Assembly: GCA_934086315.1 (NCBI GenBank)
Contig: CAKOHZ010000002.1
Coordinates: 302,757 to 366,756 of the forward strand
Direction: 5' to 3'
Source of the DNA: an uncultured Bacilli bacterium
GTDB taxonomy: Bacteria; Bacillota_I; Bacilli_A; RF39; UBA660
Length of the DNA: 64,000 bases
The notes under the pieces were generated by a model. That model searched no databases. It had not been told where the DNA came from and worked only from the letters and a program-made list of their open reading frames with translations. The position numbers and the translations under genes are program-made. Numbering within the stretch: the first letter of the stretch is position 1; every line of letters starts with the position of its first letter. Of the stretch, positions 8,405-17,557 are shown piece by piece.

Positions 8405-9424
8405 TTAAATCTCCCATTTCATAATAGTTTTAAAATCATTATTCAAATCTTGTTGGAATGCAGAATGTATATCATTAACAGAATGAACTTCTACTTCACT
8501 TGATATTATAGTACTTAGATAATCAGCAACATCTTCATTTTCTTCTATAAATTTAATTGATGCATCAAAATCTTCATATCCACTTCTACTATTACCAAGT
8601 AATGATAATCCTTTTTCAAGAATCATTCTTGTATTTAATGGAACATTGTTTTCACTAACACCCATTAATGCAATGCTTCCTTGTGGATTAATTATATCTA
8701 TAATTTGATTTATAGCAAGTTCTGCTTTAGTTCCACCAACACATTCAAATGCATGATCGACTGTAACACCTTCAGGTATTTCAGCAACTTGATATATTTC
8801 ATCAGCAAATTGGAAATAATGAAGCTTCTCATATCTATTACCAAAAACTATAATTTTAGCATTAGGGAATGTTTTCTTAAGAACAAGTGCAGTAACAAAT
8901 CCAACACTTCCATCTCCCCATACACCTATAGTTTGTCTTTTCATATGGCTATATCCTTCAAAATGTTCAAGTGCATTCATAGCAACACTTAATAATTCTA
9001 AAAGAACAGCTATTCTATCTTCAATCTTAGTATATTTTATAATTCTAGATCTTTCGATATCTACAATACTTTGCATGAATCCATCATAACCACTAGATTT
9101 AAATAAACTACTTCTTAAATAATTTTCTTTAATAATTGAATCTGTTTCTCTAGGAGTATTTGGTATCATAACAACACTATCACCTGGCTTAAATTCACCT
9201 TTAGGATCAAATACTACCTTACCAACACATTCATGTATTAGAGCCATTGGAAGTTTTTTAGCAAGTACTTCTGGAGCTCTTCTTCCTTGATAATATCTTT
9301 GATCAGCTGCACAAATAGAAAGATAAGATGGTCTTACAAGTACATCATCACTTGGAAGAGGTAAATCTATAAAATCAGTTCTAATTTGTTTAGGAGAACA
9401 AAGTCTATAAGATTGTGCTATCAT
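8405..9424 (-). CDS. tarJ: Ribulose-5-phosphate reductase TarJ
   Basis: This 339-residue medium-chain zinc dehydrogenase has Cys38 in SICAADQRYYQG, HE at about 64-65 in LIHECVG, and a GDGSVG nucleotide-binding motif near residue 170. This combination matches TarJ, which reduces D-ribulose 5-phosphate to ribitol 5-phosphate with NADPH. The start overlaps the tarI stop (ATGA), the classic translational coupling of tarI and tarJ in ribitol teichoic acid operons. It supplies the substrate of TarI. Confidence 0.9.
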   Translation of the reverse strand: MIAQSYRLCSPKQIRTDFIDLPLPSDDVLVRPSYLSICAADQRYYQGRRAPEVLAKKLPMALIHECVGKVVFDPKGEFKPGDSVVMIPNTPRETDSIIKENYLRSSLFKSSGYDGFMQSIVDIERSRIIKYTKIEDRIAVLLELLSVAMNALEHFEGYSHMKRQTIGVWGDGSVGFVTALVLKKTFPNAKIIVFGNRYEKLHYFQFADEIYQVAEIPEGVTVDHAFECVGGTKAELAINQIIDIINPQGSIALMGVSENNVPLNTRMILEKGLSLLGNSRSGYEDFDASIKFIEENEDVADYLSTIISSEVEVHSVNDIHSAFQQDLNNDFKTIMKWEI

Positions 9425-10134
9425 TTTTCATCCTTTCCCATTAAAATAGCACGAGCTATCTTAAGATCATATAATGTTGTTAATTTAATATTGTACACTT
9501 CGCCATCAACTAATCCAACATTTTCACCCTTTAATGAGAAAATTTTACAACCATCAGTTAATATTTCTTTTTCTTTCTTAGTTAAAGAATCAAATAATTC
9601 CATTAACTTCTTAATATTAAATGTTTGAGGTGTTTGTCCTTGATAACATTCTTTTCTATCAGGAATTTCTGTTATTACCTTTCCATCTTTAGAATATACA
9701 ATAGTATCTGTTGCAGGAATTACTGTATCAACAGCATCATATTTTTTAGCAAGTTTAATGTTATCATCAAGTATTCTTTGATTAACAAATGGTCTAACTG
9801 CATCATGAGTAACAATAATATCTTTATCAGTTAATCCATATTTCTCTTCAATTAATTTACAACCATTTATAATAGTATCATTTCTTGTAGCACCACCAGC
9901 TGTTACTTCTACTCTTTCTGTGTCAATATTATATTTTTCAAGCAAGTCTTCAGCATAACTCACCCATTCTTTAGGACAACAAACAACTATTTTTGAAAAT
10001 GATTGATTAATTAAGAATTGCTCAATAGTATGAATAATAATTGGTCTATCTCCTAACATTAAAAACTGTTTAGGCATTTCAGTATTGCCCATTCTTGTAC
10101 CGGAACCACCGGCTAATATTTCTCCGTAAATCAT
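9421..10134 (-). CDS. tarI: Ribitol-5-phosphate cytidylyltransferase TarI
   Basis: This IspD-like nucleotidyltransferase is 237 residues from the chosen start. It begins MIYGEILAGGSGTRMG, whose GG-GTRMG loop binds CTP, followed by PKQF, THDAVRPF and the KLTTLYDL C-terminus. It makes CDP-ribitol for poly(ribitol-phosphate) wall teichoic acid. An in-frame extension up to 10218 exists but is rejected: a GGAGG SD lies 6 bp before the ATG at 10134, and the promoter -10 (10189-10194) sits inside the extension. Confidence 0.93.
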   Translation of the reverse strand: MIYGEILAGGSGTRMGNTEMPKQFLMLGDRPIIIHTIEQFLINQSFSKIVVCCPKEWVSYAEDLLEKYNIDTERVEVTAGGATRNDTIINGCKLIEEKYGLTDKDIIVTHDAVRPFVNQRILDDNIKLAKKYDAVDTVIPATDTIVYSKDGKVITEIPDRKECYQGQTPQTFNIKKLMELFDSLTKKEKEILTDGCKIFSLKGENVGLVDGEVYNIKLTTLYDLKIARAILMGKDEK

Positions 10135-10188
10135 TTTTACCTCCATATTTATAAAAATTTCATAAAATACATATCTACGTATAACCAA

Positions 10189-10218
10189 ATTATAACATAT
10201 AAAATAAAACAAACGCAA
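10189..10218 (-). promoter_or_regulatory. Promoter of tarI-tarJ and the phosphotransferase genes
   Basis: Minus strand: -35 TTGCGT (10213-10218), 18-bp spacer, -10 TATAAT (10189-10194). The predicted leader is about 50 nt. It sets the tarI start at 10134. Confidence 0.7.
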
Positions 10219-10236
10219 ACATTTACATAAACTTTA

Positions 10237-11208
10237 CTATTCTTTATCTATTAAAAACTTTAGCATCTGCTCTTTATCTTTTTTACCCTCTATAATATCA
10301 TGTATTAAATTTATTATTGGCATTTTTACCTTTTTACGTCTAACTAGCTTATGTATAGATTTTAATGTATACATACCTTCTACAGTGGTATTCTTTAAAT
10401 ATAGATCAATTTCTTCTTTAGATGCACCACTACCTATTAAGTACCCAAAACTAAAGTTTCTTGAATTTTTACTAGTACAAGTCATAAGAATATCACCAAA
10501 TCCAGCAAAAGATAAAATTGATTTTTTCTTTCCACCTAATGCTTTTATAAGTTCTTTTATATCGTTCATACTTTCTGTTAAGAATAATGCACGTGTTGAA
10601 TCTGTTACACCCATTCCTTCTAACATACCACTTGCAATAGCCATGACATTCTTAATACTGCCACATATTTCTATACCAGTAATGTCTCTAGTTCTTCTAA
10701 ATTTAGTTGTAGAGTTTTCAAAACATTTACGAATAACCATTTCAGTCTTATGACTTTTAGTTGCCAAACTAAATCCTATAGGAGCATCTTTAATCATATC
10801 AACAGCAAATGTAGGACCTGATATAACAGCAATACTATTTTTTAGATAGTTAGAAAACACATCATTTAAAAATAAACATGTATTTTGCTGAATACCTTTA
10901 GTAGCAATTAAAACTGGTTGTTTCTTCTTTATATATTTAGATAATTCTATTGTTACATCTTCAAAAGCAAACGCTGGGATTGCCATAACTATTAAGTCTT
11001 TTCCTTCTACTACTTTTTTTAAATCAGTTGAAAATACTAAACTTTCAGGTATTTTATAATTATTTAATTTTTTACTAACTCTTTTACCACTTAATTCATT
11101 TTTCTCATCCTCATTATGAGTCCATACTTCTGTGTAAACTTTATTATTTACTAAAATATGTGAAAGTGCTAAACCAAAAGCACCAGCACCAAGTACACCT
11201 ACTTTCAT
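10237..11208 (-). CDS. gpsA: NAD(P)+-dependent glycerol-3-phosphate dehydrogenase
   Basis: The 323-residue protein opens with the Rossmann motif GAGAFG at residues 7-12 and carries IATKGIQ, ISGPTFA and the catalytic-lysine region EICGSIKNVMAIASG, all typical of GpsA. It makes sn-glycerol 3-phosphate for phospholipids, for LtaS-type lipoteichoic acid, and for the glycerol-phosphate linkage of wall teichoic acid. An extended -10 (TGaTATAAT) precedes it. Its placement between tagO and tarI ties glycerol-phosphate supply to teichoic acid synthesis. Confidence 0.95.
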   Translation of the reverse strand: MKVGVLGAGAFGLALSHILVNNKVYTEVWTHNEDEKNELSGKRVSKKLNNYKIPESLVFSTDLKKVVEGKDLIVMAIPAFAFEDVTIELSKYIKKKQPVLIATKGIQQNTCLFLNDVFSNYLKNSIAVISGPTFAVDMIKDAPIGFSLATKSHKTEMVIRKCFENSTTKFRRTRDITGIEICGSIKNVMAIASGMLEGMGVTDSTRALFLTESMNDIKELIKALGGKKKSILSFAGFGDILMTCTSKNSRNFSFGYLIGSGASKEEIDLYLKNTTVEGMYTLKSIHKLVRRKKVKMPIINLIHDIIEGKKDKEQMLKFLIDKE

Positions 11209-11261
11209 TCATTCACCTCTAAAGATAATTATATCATAGTAAATAATGTTTTAAAACATAC

Positions 11262-11287
11262 AAAAAAGTTCAATCACTTGAACTTTT
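11262..11287 (-). terminator. Terminator after tagO
   Basis: A ten-base stem AAAAGTTCAA (11264-11273) and TTGAACTTTT (11278-11287) with a 4-nt loop is followed by T residues on the minus strand. It separates tagO from gpsA. Confidence 0.78.
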
Positions 11288-11292
11288 ATAAT

Positions 11293-12375
11293 TTATTTTT
11301 TCTTAGATTTACCTTTACTTTTTGACCAATCAAATACTATATTAGTTTTAAGTACAAAATATAATACGATAAATATTAATATAACATAACAGCCAGCAAC
11401 TATTTTCTTATCTCCAAGTACATAGAATATAGTTGTTACTGAAAATAAAATATTAATTGCATAAATCACTAATAATGAACTCTTTTTAGAAAAATGTTTC
11501 AATAATTGATGATGCAAATGTTCTTTATCAGCATGATCTATACTTTGTCCTTTTAATTTTCTTCTTATAATAGCGAACAAAGTATCCATAATTGGAATAG
11601 CTAATATTAATAATGGAATTATTAAAGATGTTAATGTTGTTGTTTTAAAACCAAGTAAGAATATTACAGATATCATAAATCCTAAAAATGTACTACCTGC
11701 ATCTCCTTGATATATTCTAGCAGGTGGAAAATTATGTACCAAATATCCAAGTGTTGAGCCAAGCATTATCAAAGATAAAATTATATCTAAACCACCAAAT
11801 TTATTAAGTATAAACCCAATTACAGCAATGGTTAAAAAATATATTGATGAAATACCAGCACATAATCCATCTAGTCCATCTATTAAATTAATAGCATTTA
11901 TTGTAGCTACTATTATCAACATTGAAATAAGTTCAGGCAAAAAAGGAATAGAACCAAATTTAATAGTTATACCAAACAATGTAATCTTAGTAAGTTCAAG
12001 TCCACCATAGAAAACTACTATAGCAGCAACTATTAATTGAACTAATACTTTATATTTGTTAGGCATTGGCGTCTCACTCTTAGTCATATCATCAAAAAGA
12101 CCTAAAAGCATAATCAAAAATGAACCAATAAGTACAGCAATCATTAAATCATTTTTAGGAGCAAATAACATATATCCAAGCAAGAAAGCAAAGAAAATAC
12201 CAAGACCTCCTAATAATGGAACAGGATGTTCTTGAATCTTTCTAGGATCATTAGGCACATCCAATATCTTTAAAAATATTGCCACCTTTTTCATTATTTG
12301 AACAAATATTAAAGATGCTAAAAAACATACAGAGACTATTATAAATATATTATGTCCATTAACACTAAAATCCAT
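11293..12375 (-). CDS. tagO: Undecaprenyl-phosphate N-acetylhexosamine-1-phosphate transferase (TagO/WecA type)
   Basis: About ten transmembrane helices carry the polyprenyl-phosphate sugar transferase motifs: HPVPLLGGLGI near residue 47, the Asp-rich NLIDGLDGLCAG, and GDAGSTFLGF. The cytosolic HLHHQLL motif near residue 295 distinguishes WecA/TagO enzymes from MraY. It transfers GlcNAc-1-phosphate to undecaprenyl phosphate, the first step of wall teichoic acid synthesis. An upstream GTG at 12387 is in frame but lies inside the GTGGGTGA Shine-Dalgarno, so the ATG at 12375 (360 aa) is preferred. It is divergent from the plus-strand surface genes. Confidence 0.9.
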   Translation of the reverse strand: MDFSVNGHNIFIIVSVCFLASLIFVQIMKKVAIFLKILDVPNDPRKIQEHPVPLLGGLGIFFAFLLGYMLFAPKNDLMIAVLIGSFLIMLLGLFDDMTKSETPMPNKYKVLVQLIVAAIVVFYGGLELTKITLFGITIKFGSIPFLPELISMLIIVATINAINLIDGLDGLCAGISSIYFLTIAVIGFILNKFGGLDIILSLIMLGSTLGYLVHNFPPARIYQGDAGSTFLGFMISVIFLLGFKTTTLTSLIIPLLILAIPIMDTLFAIIRRKLKGQSIDHADKEHLHHQLLKHFSKKSSLLVIYAINILFSVTTIFYVLGDKKIVAGCYVILIFIVLYFVLKTNIVFDWSKSKGKSKKK

Positions 12376-12453
12376 ATTTTCACCCACTTAGTAACTATTA
12401 TAAACTATTAATATTATTTTTTCCATTAAAATTAACAAAATACCACAAAAGAA

Positions 12454-12482
12454 TTGTTTATTAAAACAAAAAATGATAAAAT
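12454..12482 (+). promoter_or_regulatory. Promoter of the plus-strand duplicated-domain gene
   Basis: -35 TTGTTT (12454-12459), 17-bp spacer ending in TGA, -10 TAAAAT (12477-12482), then an AGGAGA SD and ATG at 12510. The 134-bp tagO divergent intergenic region holds nothing else obvious. Confidence 0.7.
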
Positions 12483-12509
12483 TTATTTAATAATAAAAGG
12501 AGAATAAAA

Positions 12510-13586
12510 ATGGAAAAAAATGAAAAAATGAGTTTACAATCAATATTATTACTTATTTCAGCATTGGTAATGATACTAGCAGGAGGTTACATCTATAAAT
12601 TAACTAAAAACAACAACAAGTTAAATAACAACGTTGAAAAGTTAGAAAACAAAACAAATATAGAATTACAAAAAACACTTAATAATTTTTTAGAAATGGA
12701 TAAATCAGCATATGAAGGAACACTTTTAGAATATTTAAATATTGGGTATGACAAATCTAAAGACAAAGTTATTGAGACAAATAATGAAGATGATTCATAT
12801 GAATATGTACTAACTAATATTAAATTTGATGACTATAAAAAAGCTATGTTAAATTATGTTACTGAAGATTTCTTTGAAAGAGAATACACAAATAACATAA
12901 ATTACATTAAAAATGATGATGGATTTATAAAAACATTAAAACCAGAAGAAAATGATAATAAACTAAAATATATTGTAGATAACATTATTGAAAAAGATAA
13001 ACTATCATATTTAGTATCAATTAGAAAAATAAGTGATTACAATGTTGAAAAAACAATGAGAAACTTTACACTTGTAAAAGTAGAAGGAAAATTAGTTATT
13101 AATACATACTCAGGAAGTAAAACAACACAATATGAAATTAAAGAACCAACTATAGATGAAATAACTAGTATATACAAAAAATATTTAGAAATAGACTGTG
13201 AATCTCATACAGATGGTATACTTAATTTCTTAAATATTGGTTATGATGAAAATAAAGACAAATTTGACTCTAATCTAGAAATGGTTACAACAAATGTTAA
13301 TTTTATAGAATATAAAAATGCAATGTTAAATTATGTTTCTGAAAACCTTTTCACAAAAGAATATACTAAAAATATAGGAATTTTTGAAAATAAAAATGGT
13401 AAAATAGTAAAAGGACAAGGTGGTGGCGAATGTCCAAATATAAAAATAAACAAAATTACAAAAACTGGTACTCTTGCCTACACTGCAGATGTTATAGAAA
13501 GCTTTAATGAAGAAAATGCCAATAAAACATATAAATTCACACTTAAAAACTATAATGGAAAATTAGTCATAGATACAAATAAATAA
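12510..13586 (+). CDS. Membrane-anchored protein with duplicated extracellular domain, function unknown
   Basis: Not recognised as a known family. Residues 10-29 form one transmembrane helix, followed by an Asn/Lys-rich stalk to about residue 52 and then two copies of a ~140-residue domain (about 54-200 and 220-358). The repeat is obvious from LNIGYD at 76-81 and 241-246, YKKAMLNYV/YKNAMLNYV at 109-117 and 268-276, and a matching GKLVI near the end of each copy. The topology suggests an N-in anchor with both domains outside. It precedes the wall glucosaminidase, cohesin protein and LCP genes, but has its own promoter and terminator. Confidence 0.8.
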   Translation: MEKNEKMSLQSILLLISALVMILAGGYIYKLTKNNNKLNNNVEKLENKTNIELQKTLNNFLEMDKSAYEGTLLEYLNIGYDKSKDKVIETNNEDDSYEYVLTNIKFDDYKKAMLNYVTEDFFEREYTNNINYIKNDDGFIKTLKPEENDNKLKYIVDNIIEKDKLSYLVSIRKISDYNVEKTMRNFTLVKVEGKLVINTYSGSKTTQYEIKEPTIDEITSIYKKYLEIDCESHTDGILNFLNIGYDENKDKFDSNLEMVTTNVNFIEYKNAMLNYVSENLFTKEYTKNIGIFENKNGKIVKGQGGGECPNIKINKITKTGTLAYTADVIESFNEENANKTYKFTLKNYNGKLVIDTNK

Positions 13587-13594
13587 AATAATTT

Positions 13595-13629
13595 AAACTA
13601 AATAAAGTAAAAATTTATTTAGTTTTTTA
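13595..13629 (+). terminator. Terminator of the duplicated-domain gene
   Basis: A twelve-base stem AAACTAAATAAA (13595-13606) and TTTATTTAGTTT (13614-13625) is followed by T residues. Confidence 0.78.
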
Positions 13630-13680
13630 TTGCCTATTCATGTAAAATTCCCTAAATATAATGCAAAATATGTCTATTTT

Positions 13681-13689
13681 TGCTATAAT
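13681..13689 (+). promoter_or_regulatory. Extended -10 promoter of the glucosaminidase-cohesin-LCP unit
   Basis: An extended -10 TGCTATAAT lies 35 bp before the ATG at 13724. The -35 is weak. The SD is AAAGGAG. Confidence 0.6.
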
Positions 13690-13723
13690 TATAAAAGATA
13701 ATTAAGAATGTAAAGGAGTACAC

Positions 13724-15880
13724 ATGAAGAAAAAATATTTATTATTTATATGCTTATTAGTTTTTCTATGTACACCATTTAAGATAAATGCAGCCTTTGA
13801 TGCAGAAATAAATGGTAATACAGTTAGAATTAGAACAGGTCCTGGCACTAATAATTCAGCTATCGTAACAGTTAATGCAGGTACATCTATTAAAGTTGTT
13901 GATAAAACTTTATATGAAGGAACTGGTTGTGACTCTAAATGGCTAAAAATAATTCATAATGATAAAGAAGGATATGTTTGTAGTGAATATGTTACTTTTA
14001 TAAATACAAGTTATGCCGGAATAAATGTTATTGATTGGACAGCAAGAGTTAGTGGAAATAATGTTTCTGTTAGAAAAACTGCTTCATCTAGTGGAACGTT
14101 AATTGAAACATTAACACTTGGAGCTAACGTAACAATACTAGGTACTAGTGGAAACTTTTATAAAATTAAATATTATGGTGAAAAAGAAGGATACATAAGT
14201 AAGGATTATGTTATTAAAAAAAGTGATGTCACAGCTACTGATGAAGAATATGCTAAAGTATTAAAAGACAAAGGTTTCCCAGATAGTTATATTCCATATT
14301 TAACATACTTACATAAAAAATATCCAAACTGGGAATTTAATGCTGATAAAAATAATAGAAGTTTTACTACTTCAGTTGATAAAGAATCTGGTAAATGTTA
14401 CATGCAAACAAAAAATGATAACTATAGAACCTCTTCTACTCCAGCCGAAGGAAGCTCTTGGTTTAGAGTTAATGCTGGTGTTATAGCATTCTATATGGAT
14501 CCTAGAAACTGGCTTTTAGAAGATAGAATATTTATGTTTGAAAAACTAGATTACGATAAAAATCTTGAAAAAGAATATCCAACAATAATTAAATCAATAT
14601 TTGGTAGTGGAAAACTAGGAGACGATAAATACACTATTCCAATGTTCAACGCCGCCAAATCTTTAGGAATTAGTCCTATACACGTAGCAAGTAGAATTAG
14701 ATTAGAAGTTGGAGCTTCAGGAAGTGGCTCAACCGATGGCGGAGAATTCACATGGAAAGGAAAAAAATATAGTGGATACTATAACTTCTTCAATATAGGT
14801 GCTTACGAAACAACAATAGATGGTGTTAAATATTCAGCAGTTACAAGAGGCCTTGCCTACGCTGCCAAACTTATTGACAGAAATGGTGAAAAATGGGATA
14901 ACATTGAAACTGCTATAAGAGAAGGAAGTAGTACACTTGCTAATAATTATGTAACTAAAGGTCAACAAACTATCTTCTATCAAAAATTTAACATTGGACC
15001 TAACGCAGGAAGCCCTTATGCTCATCAATACATGACAAATATACAAGCCCCAGCAATCGAAGGAGCATCTACTTATAACTCTTATAAAAAAGGAGATTTA
15101 CTAAACTCTAAAATAATATTTGATATACCAGTATATAAAGATGGAACACTTCCAGCATACACTTCTCTACCAAAAAGTGGAGACACTAACAATAACTTAA
15201 AATCATTAAGTGTAGTTGGTTATTCATTAACCCCATCATTTGATGAAGATATACTTACTTATGACTCATACATTCCAAAAGAAACAACAACTGTAACAAT
15301 AGATGCTAAAACAAGTAGTGATAAAGCAACTATATCAGGAACTGGAGAAATGAAAATCGAAGATGATGAAACAGATGTAACAATAACAGTAACAAGTGAA
15401 GCTGGCGAAGAAAAGAAATATGTTGTTACAATTCATAGAGTTGATGATCCTACTACAGTAAGTATGGTGCTTGAAAAAAGTAATCTGAATATAAAAGATA
15501 ATTACATAGTTAATATTAAACCTGAAACAAAAGCAAGTGTTATCAAGTCAGCACTAATTACTTCAGGAGCAAGAAACGTTATAATTAAAAACTCTAAAGG
15601 AAACGAAATAAAAGATTCAGATATTTTAGGAACAGAATACAAAGTTACAATATCTACAGTATTAGAATCTAAAACATTTACTCTAGTAGTTAGAGGTGAC
15701 ACTTCAGGTGATGGCAAAGTAGATATCCTAGATTTATTACAAGTTAGAAAACATATAAATGGAGATAATACTTTAAATAATGCTAGATTTTTAGCAGGAG
15801 ACACATCAGGTGATAACAAAATAACTATTCTTGACTTACTACAAGTTAGAAAACATATAAATGGAGATAAAAAATTATAG
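13724..15880 (+). CDS. Secreted SH3b-glucosaminidase with cadherin-like and dockerin domains
   Basis: The 718-residue protein begins with a Sec signal peptide (1-23). Two bacterial SH3 domains follow (about 25-92 and 105-166). Residues about 180-450 form a GH73-like endo-beta-N-acetylglucosaminidase domain with MDPRNWL (258-263), the likely catalytic Glu328 in RIRLEVG, and the YNFFNIGAY motif. A cadherin-like beta-sandwich (about 492-576) is next, and the C-terminus (about 656-718) is a type I dockerin. Its two Ca-binding segments are DTSGDGKVDILD and DTSGDNKITILD, each followed by LLQVRKHINGD. It should hydrolyse peptidoglycan outside the cell. The next gene encodes a membrane-bound cohesin-like domain, so docking to it is a natural hypothesis. 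Confidence 0.88.
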   Translation: MKKKYLLFICLLVFLCTPFKINAAFDAEINGNTVRIRTGPGTNNSAIVTVNAGTSIKVVDKTLYEGTGCDSKWLKIIHNDKEGYVCSEYVTFINTSYAGINVIDWTARVSGNNVSVRKTASSSGTLIETLTLGANVTILGTSGNFYKIKYYGEKEGYISKDYVIKKSDVTATDEEYAKVLKDKGFPDSYIPYLTYLHKKYPNWEFNADKNNRSFTTSVDKESGKCYMQTKNDNYRTSSTPAEGSSWFRVNAGVIAFYMDPRNWLLEDRIFMFEKLDYDKNLEKEYPTIIKSIFGSGKLGDDKYTIPMFNAAKSLGISPIHVASRIRLEVGASGSGSTDGGEFTWKGKKYSGYYNFFNIGAYETTIDGVKYSAVTRGLAYAAKLIDRNGEKWDNIETAIREGSSTLANNYVTKGQQTIFYQKFNIGPNAGSPYAHQYMTNIQAPAIEGASTYNSYKKGDLLNSKIIFDIPVYKDGTLPAYTSLPKSGDTNNNLKSLSVVGYSLTPSFDEDILTYDSYIPKETTTVTIDAKTSSDKATISGTGEMKIEDDETDVTITVTSEAGEEKKYVVTIHRVDDPTTVSMVLEKSNLNIKDNYIVNIKPETKASVIKSALITSGARNVIIKNSKGNEIKDSDILGTEYKVTISTVLESKTFTLVVRGDTSGDGKVDILDLLQVRKHINGDNTLNNARFLAGDTSGDNKITILDLLQVRKHINGDKKL

Positions 15881-15888
15881 GAGGATTT

Positions 15889-17538
15889 ATGAAAAAAATA
15901 TTAAAAACACTATCTATACTAATAGTATCCCTACTCTTTACTATAACAGTAGATGCAGCTAGTGCAAATATAAAAGTTACAACAAGTAAAAGCCAAGTTG
16001 TAGTAGGAAATACATTTACAGTAACAACTAAAATATCAGGTTCAGATCTTGGCTCATGGCAATGGACACTAAATTATGATACTAAAAAATTTAAATTAGT
16101 AAGTGGTGGAAACGTTTTCTTCTTTAGTGAATCAGGAGAAAATCAAAGAACTAAAACATGGACACTTAAAGCAATAGCTAAAGGAAGCGGAACAGTTTCA
16201 GTTAAAGCAGCTGGAGCATTTGCATATAAAGATGAATCAACAATAAAAGTTACAACAAACTCTAAAACAGTCAAAGTAATAACACAAGCTGAATTAGAAG
16301 CAAGTTATTCAAAAGACAATAATCTTAAAAGTCTAAGTGTTGAAGGCTTAACTTTAGAACCTGCATTTAATAAAGATACAACTGACTACAAAGTAACAGC
16401 TGAAAGTAACACAACAGAAATAAAAATTAATGCAACTAAATCAGACTCAAAAGCAGACTTATCAGGAACAGGAACATTTAAAGTAACCGAAGGAGAAAAC
16501 AAATTTACAATAACTGTTGAAGCAGAAAATGGTTCAATAAAAAAATATAACATAACTGTAAATGTTACAGATCCAAATCCTATAACAGCAAAAATAAATG
16601 ATAAAGATTATACTGTTGTTAAAAGAGAAAGTAATCTTACAAAACCAGAAGATTATGAAAAAACTGAAATAACTATTAACGATCAAAAAGTTCCAGCATT
16701 CTATAATGAAATAAATAAATTCACACTTGTAGGACTTAAAGATGAAAATGGTGATGTTGCCCTATTCTTATATGATGAAAAAACAAATACATTTAGTGAA
16801 TATAAAGAAATAAAACTAGATCAAATAAAACTATATCCTTTAACAATTGATAAAGAAATAGATGGATATAAATTAAGTAAAATTAAAATAAATGATGTTG
16901 AATTTGATGCATTAATATTAGATAATAGTGAATACGCGGTAATTCACGCACAAAATATGAATAATGGTTCAAATGATTATTACACATATGACACTAAAAC
17001 AAATACAGTTGTTAGATACACAGATGAAACATTAAAGCCATTAGAAAATAAACTAAAAATATATGAAAAAATAATTATCTTATTATGTGGAGAAACAGTA
17101 TTAGTATTCTTTATTCTATTATGCATACTTATTGCTAAAATAAGAAATAATAAAAAAAGAAAGAAAATGCGCAAAATGATGCTAAAACAAAAAGAACTTG
17201 AAGAAAAAGCAAAAGAAGAAAATATTCAAGAAGAAGTTATAGCAAAACAAAAAAAACTTGAAGAAGAACATGAAGTACAAGAAGAAAAAGAAATTATTGA
17301 AGAAGAAAAAACAGATGATAATAAAATATTAACAACAGATGAATACGAAAAAATATGCATGAAATTTGTTAACAACGAAGAATTAACTGAAGAAGAATTA
17401 AAAGAACTTAAAAGAAGTACACCAGAAAAAATGAAACAAATGGAAGAAACGAGACAAAAAGAAAAAGAATCAGTCAAAAACAACGAAGAAACTAAATCTA
17501 AAAAGAATAAAAAAGAAAAAAAGAATAGAAAGAAATAA
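15889..17538 (+). CDS. Membrane-anchored cohesin-domain surface protein
   Basis: Residues 1-24 are a signal peptide. Residues about 25-131 resemble a cohesin fold: VVVGNTFTVTTKISG, then GSWQWTLNYDTKKFKLV, and a GSGTVSVKAAGAFAY segment. A cadherin-like sandwich (about 145-230) is similar to that of the preceding enzyme. A further extracellular region leads to one transmembrane helix (about 394-416). The cytoplasmic tail to residue 549 is extremely Lys/Glu-rich and probably coiled-coil. The gene starts 8 bp after the glucosaminidase stop with a strong AGGAGG SD. The dockerin next door makes it a candidate surface receptor. The cohesin assignment rests on fold-level pattern, so it is less certain than the dockerin. 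Confidence 0.75.
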   Translation: MKKILKTLSILIVSLLFTITVDAASANIKVTTSKSQVVVGNTFTVTTKISGSDLGSWQWTLNYDTKKFKLVSGGNVFFFSESGENQRTKTWTLKAIAKGSGTVSVKAAGAFAYKDESTIKVTTNSKTVKVITQAELEASYSKDNNLKSLSVEGLTLEPAFNKDTTDYKVTAESNTTEIKINATKSDSKADLSGTGTFKVTEGENKFTITVEAENGSIKKYNITVNVTDPNPITAKINDKDYTVVKRESNLTKPEDYEKTEITINDQKVPAFYNEINKFTLVGLKDENGDVALFLYDEKTNTFSEYKEIKLDQIKLYPLTIDKEIDGYKLSKIKINDVEFDALILDNSEYAVIHAQNMNNGSNDYYTYDTKTNTVVRYTDETLKPLENKLKIYEKIIILLCGETVLVFFILLCILIAKIRNNKKRKKMRKMMLKQKELEEKAKEENIQEEVIAKQKKLEEEHEVQEEKEIIEEEKTDDNKILTTDEYEKICMKFVNNEELTEEELKELKRSTPEKMKQMEETRQKEKESVKNNEETKSKKNKKEKKNRKK

Positions 17539-17557
17539 TAAGAAAGAAGTGTTAAAC

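Noticed and set aside
10135..10218. N-terminal extension of TarI
   Set aside because: A promoter -10 lies inside the extension and a strong SD precedes the internal ATG.
15700..15870. Short DNA direct repeat as a mobile or CRISPR-like repeat
   Set aside because: It encodes the two dockerin repeats and is explained by protein duplication; no CRISPR array was seen anywhere in the window.
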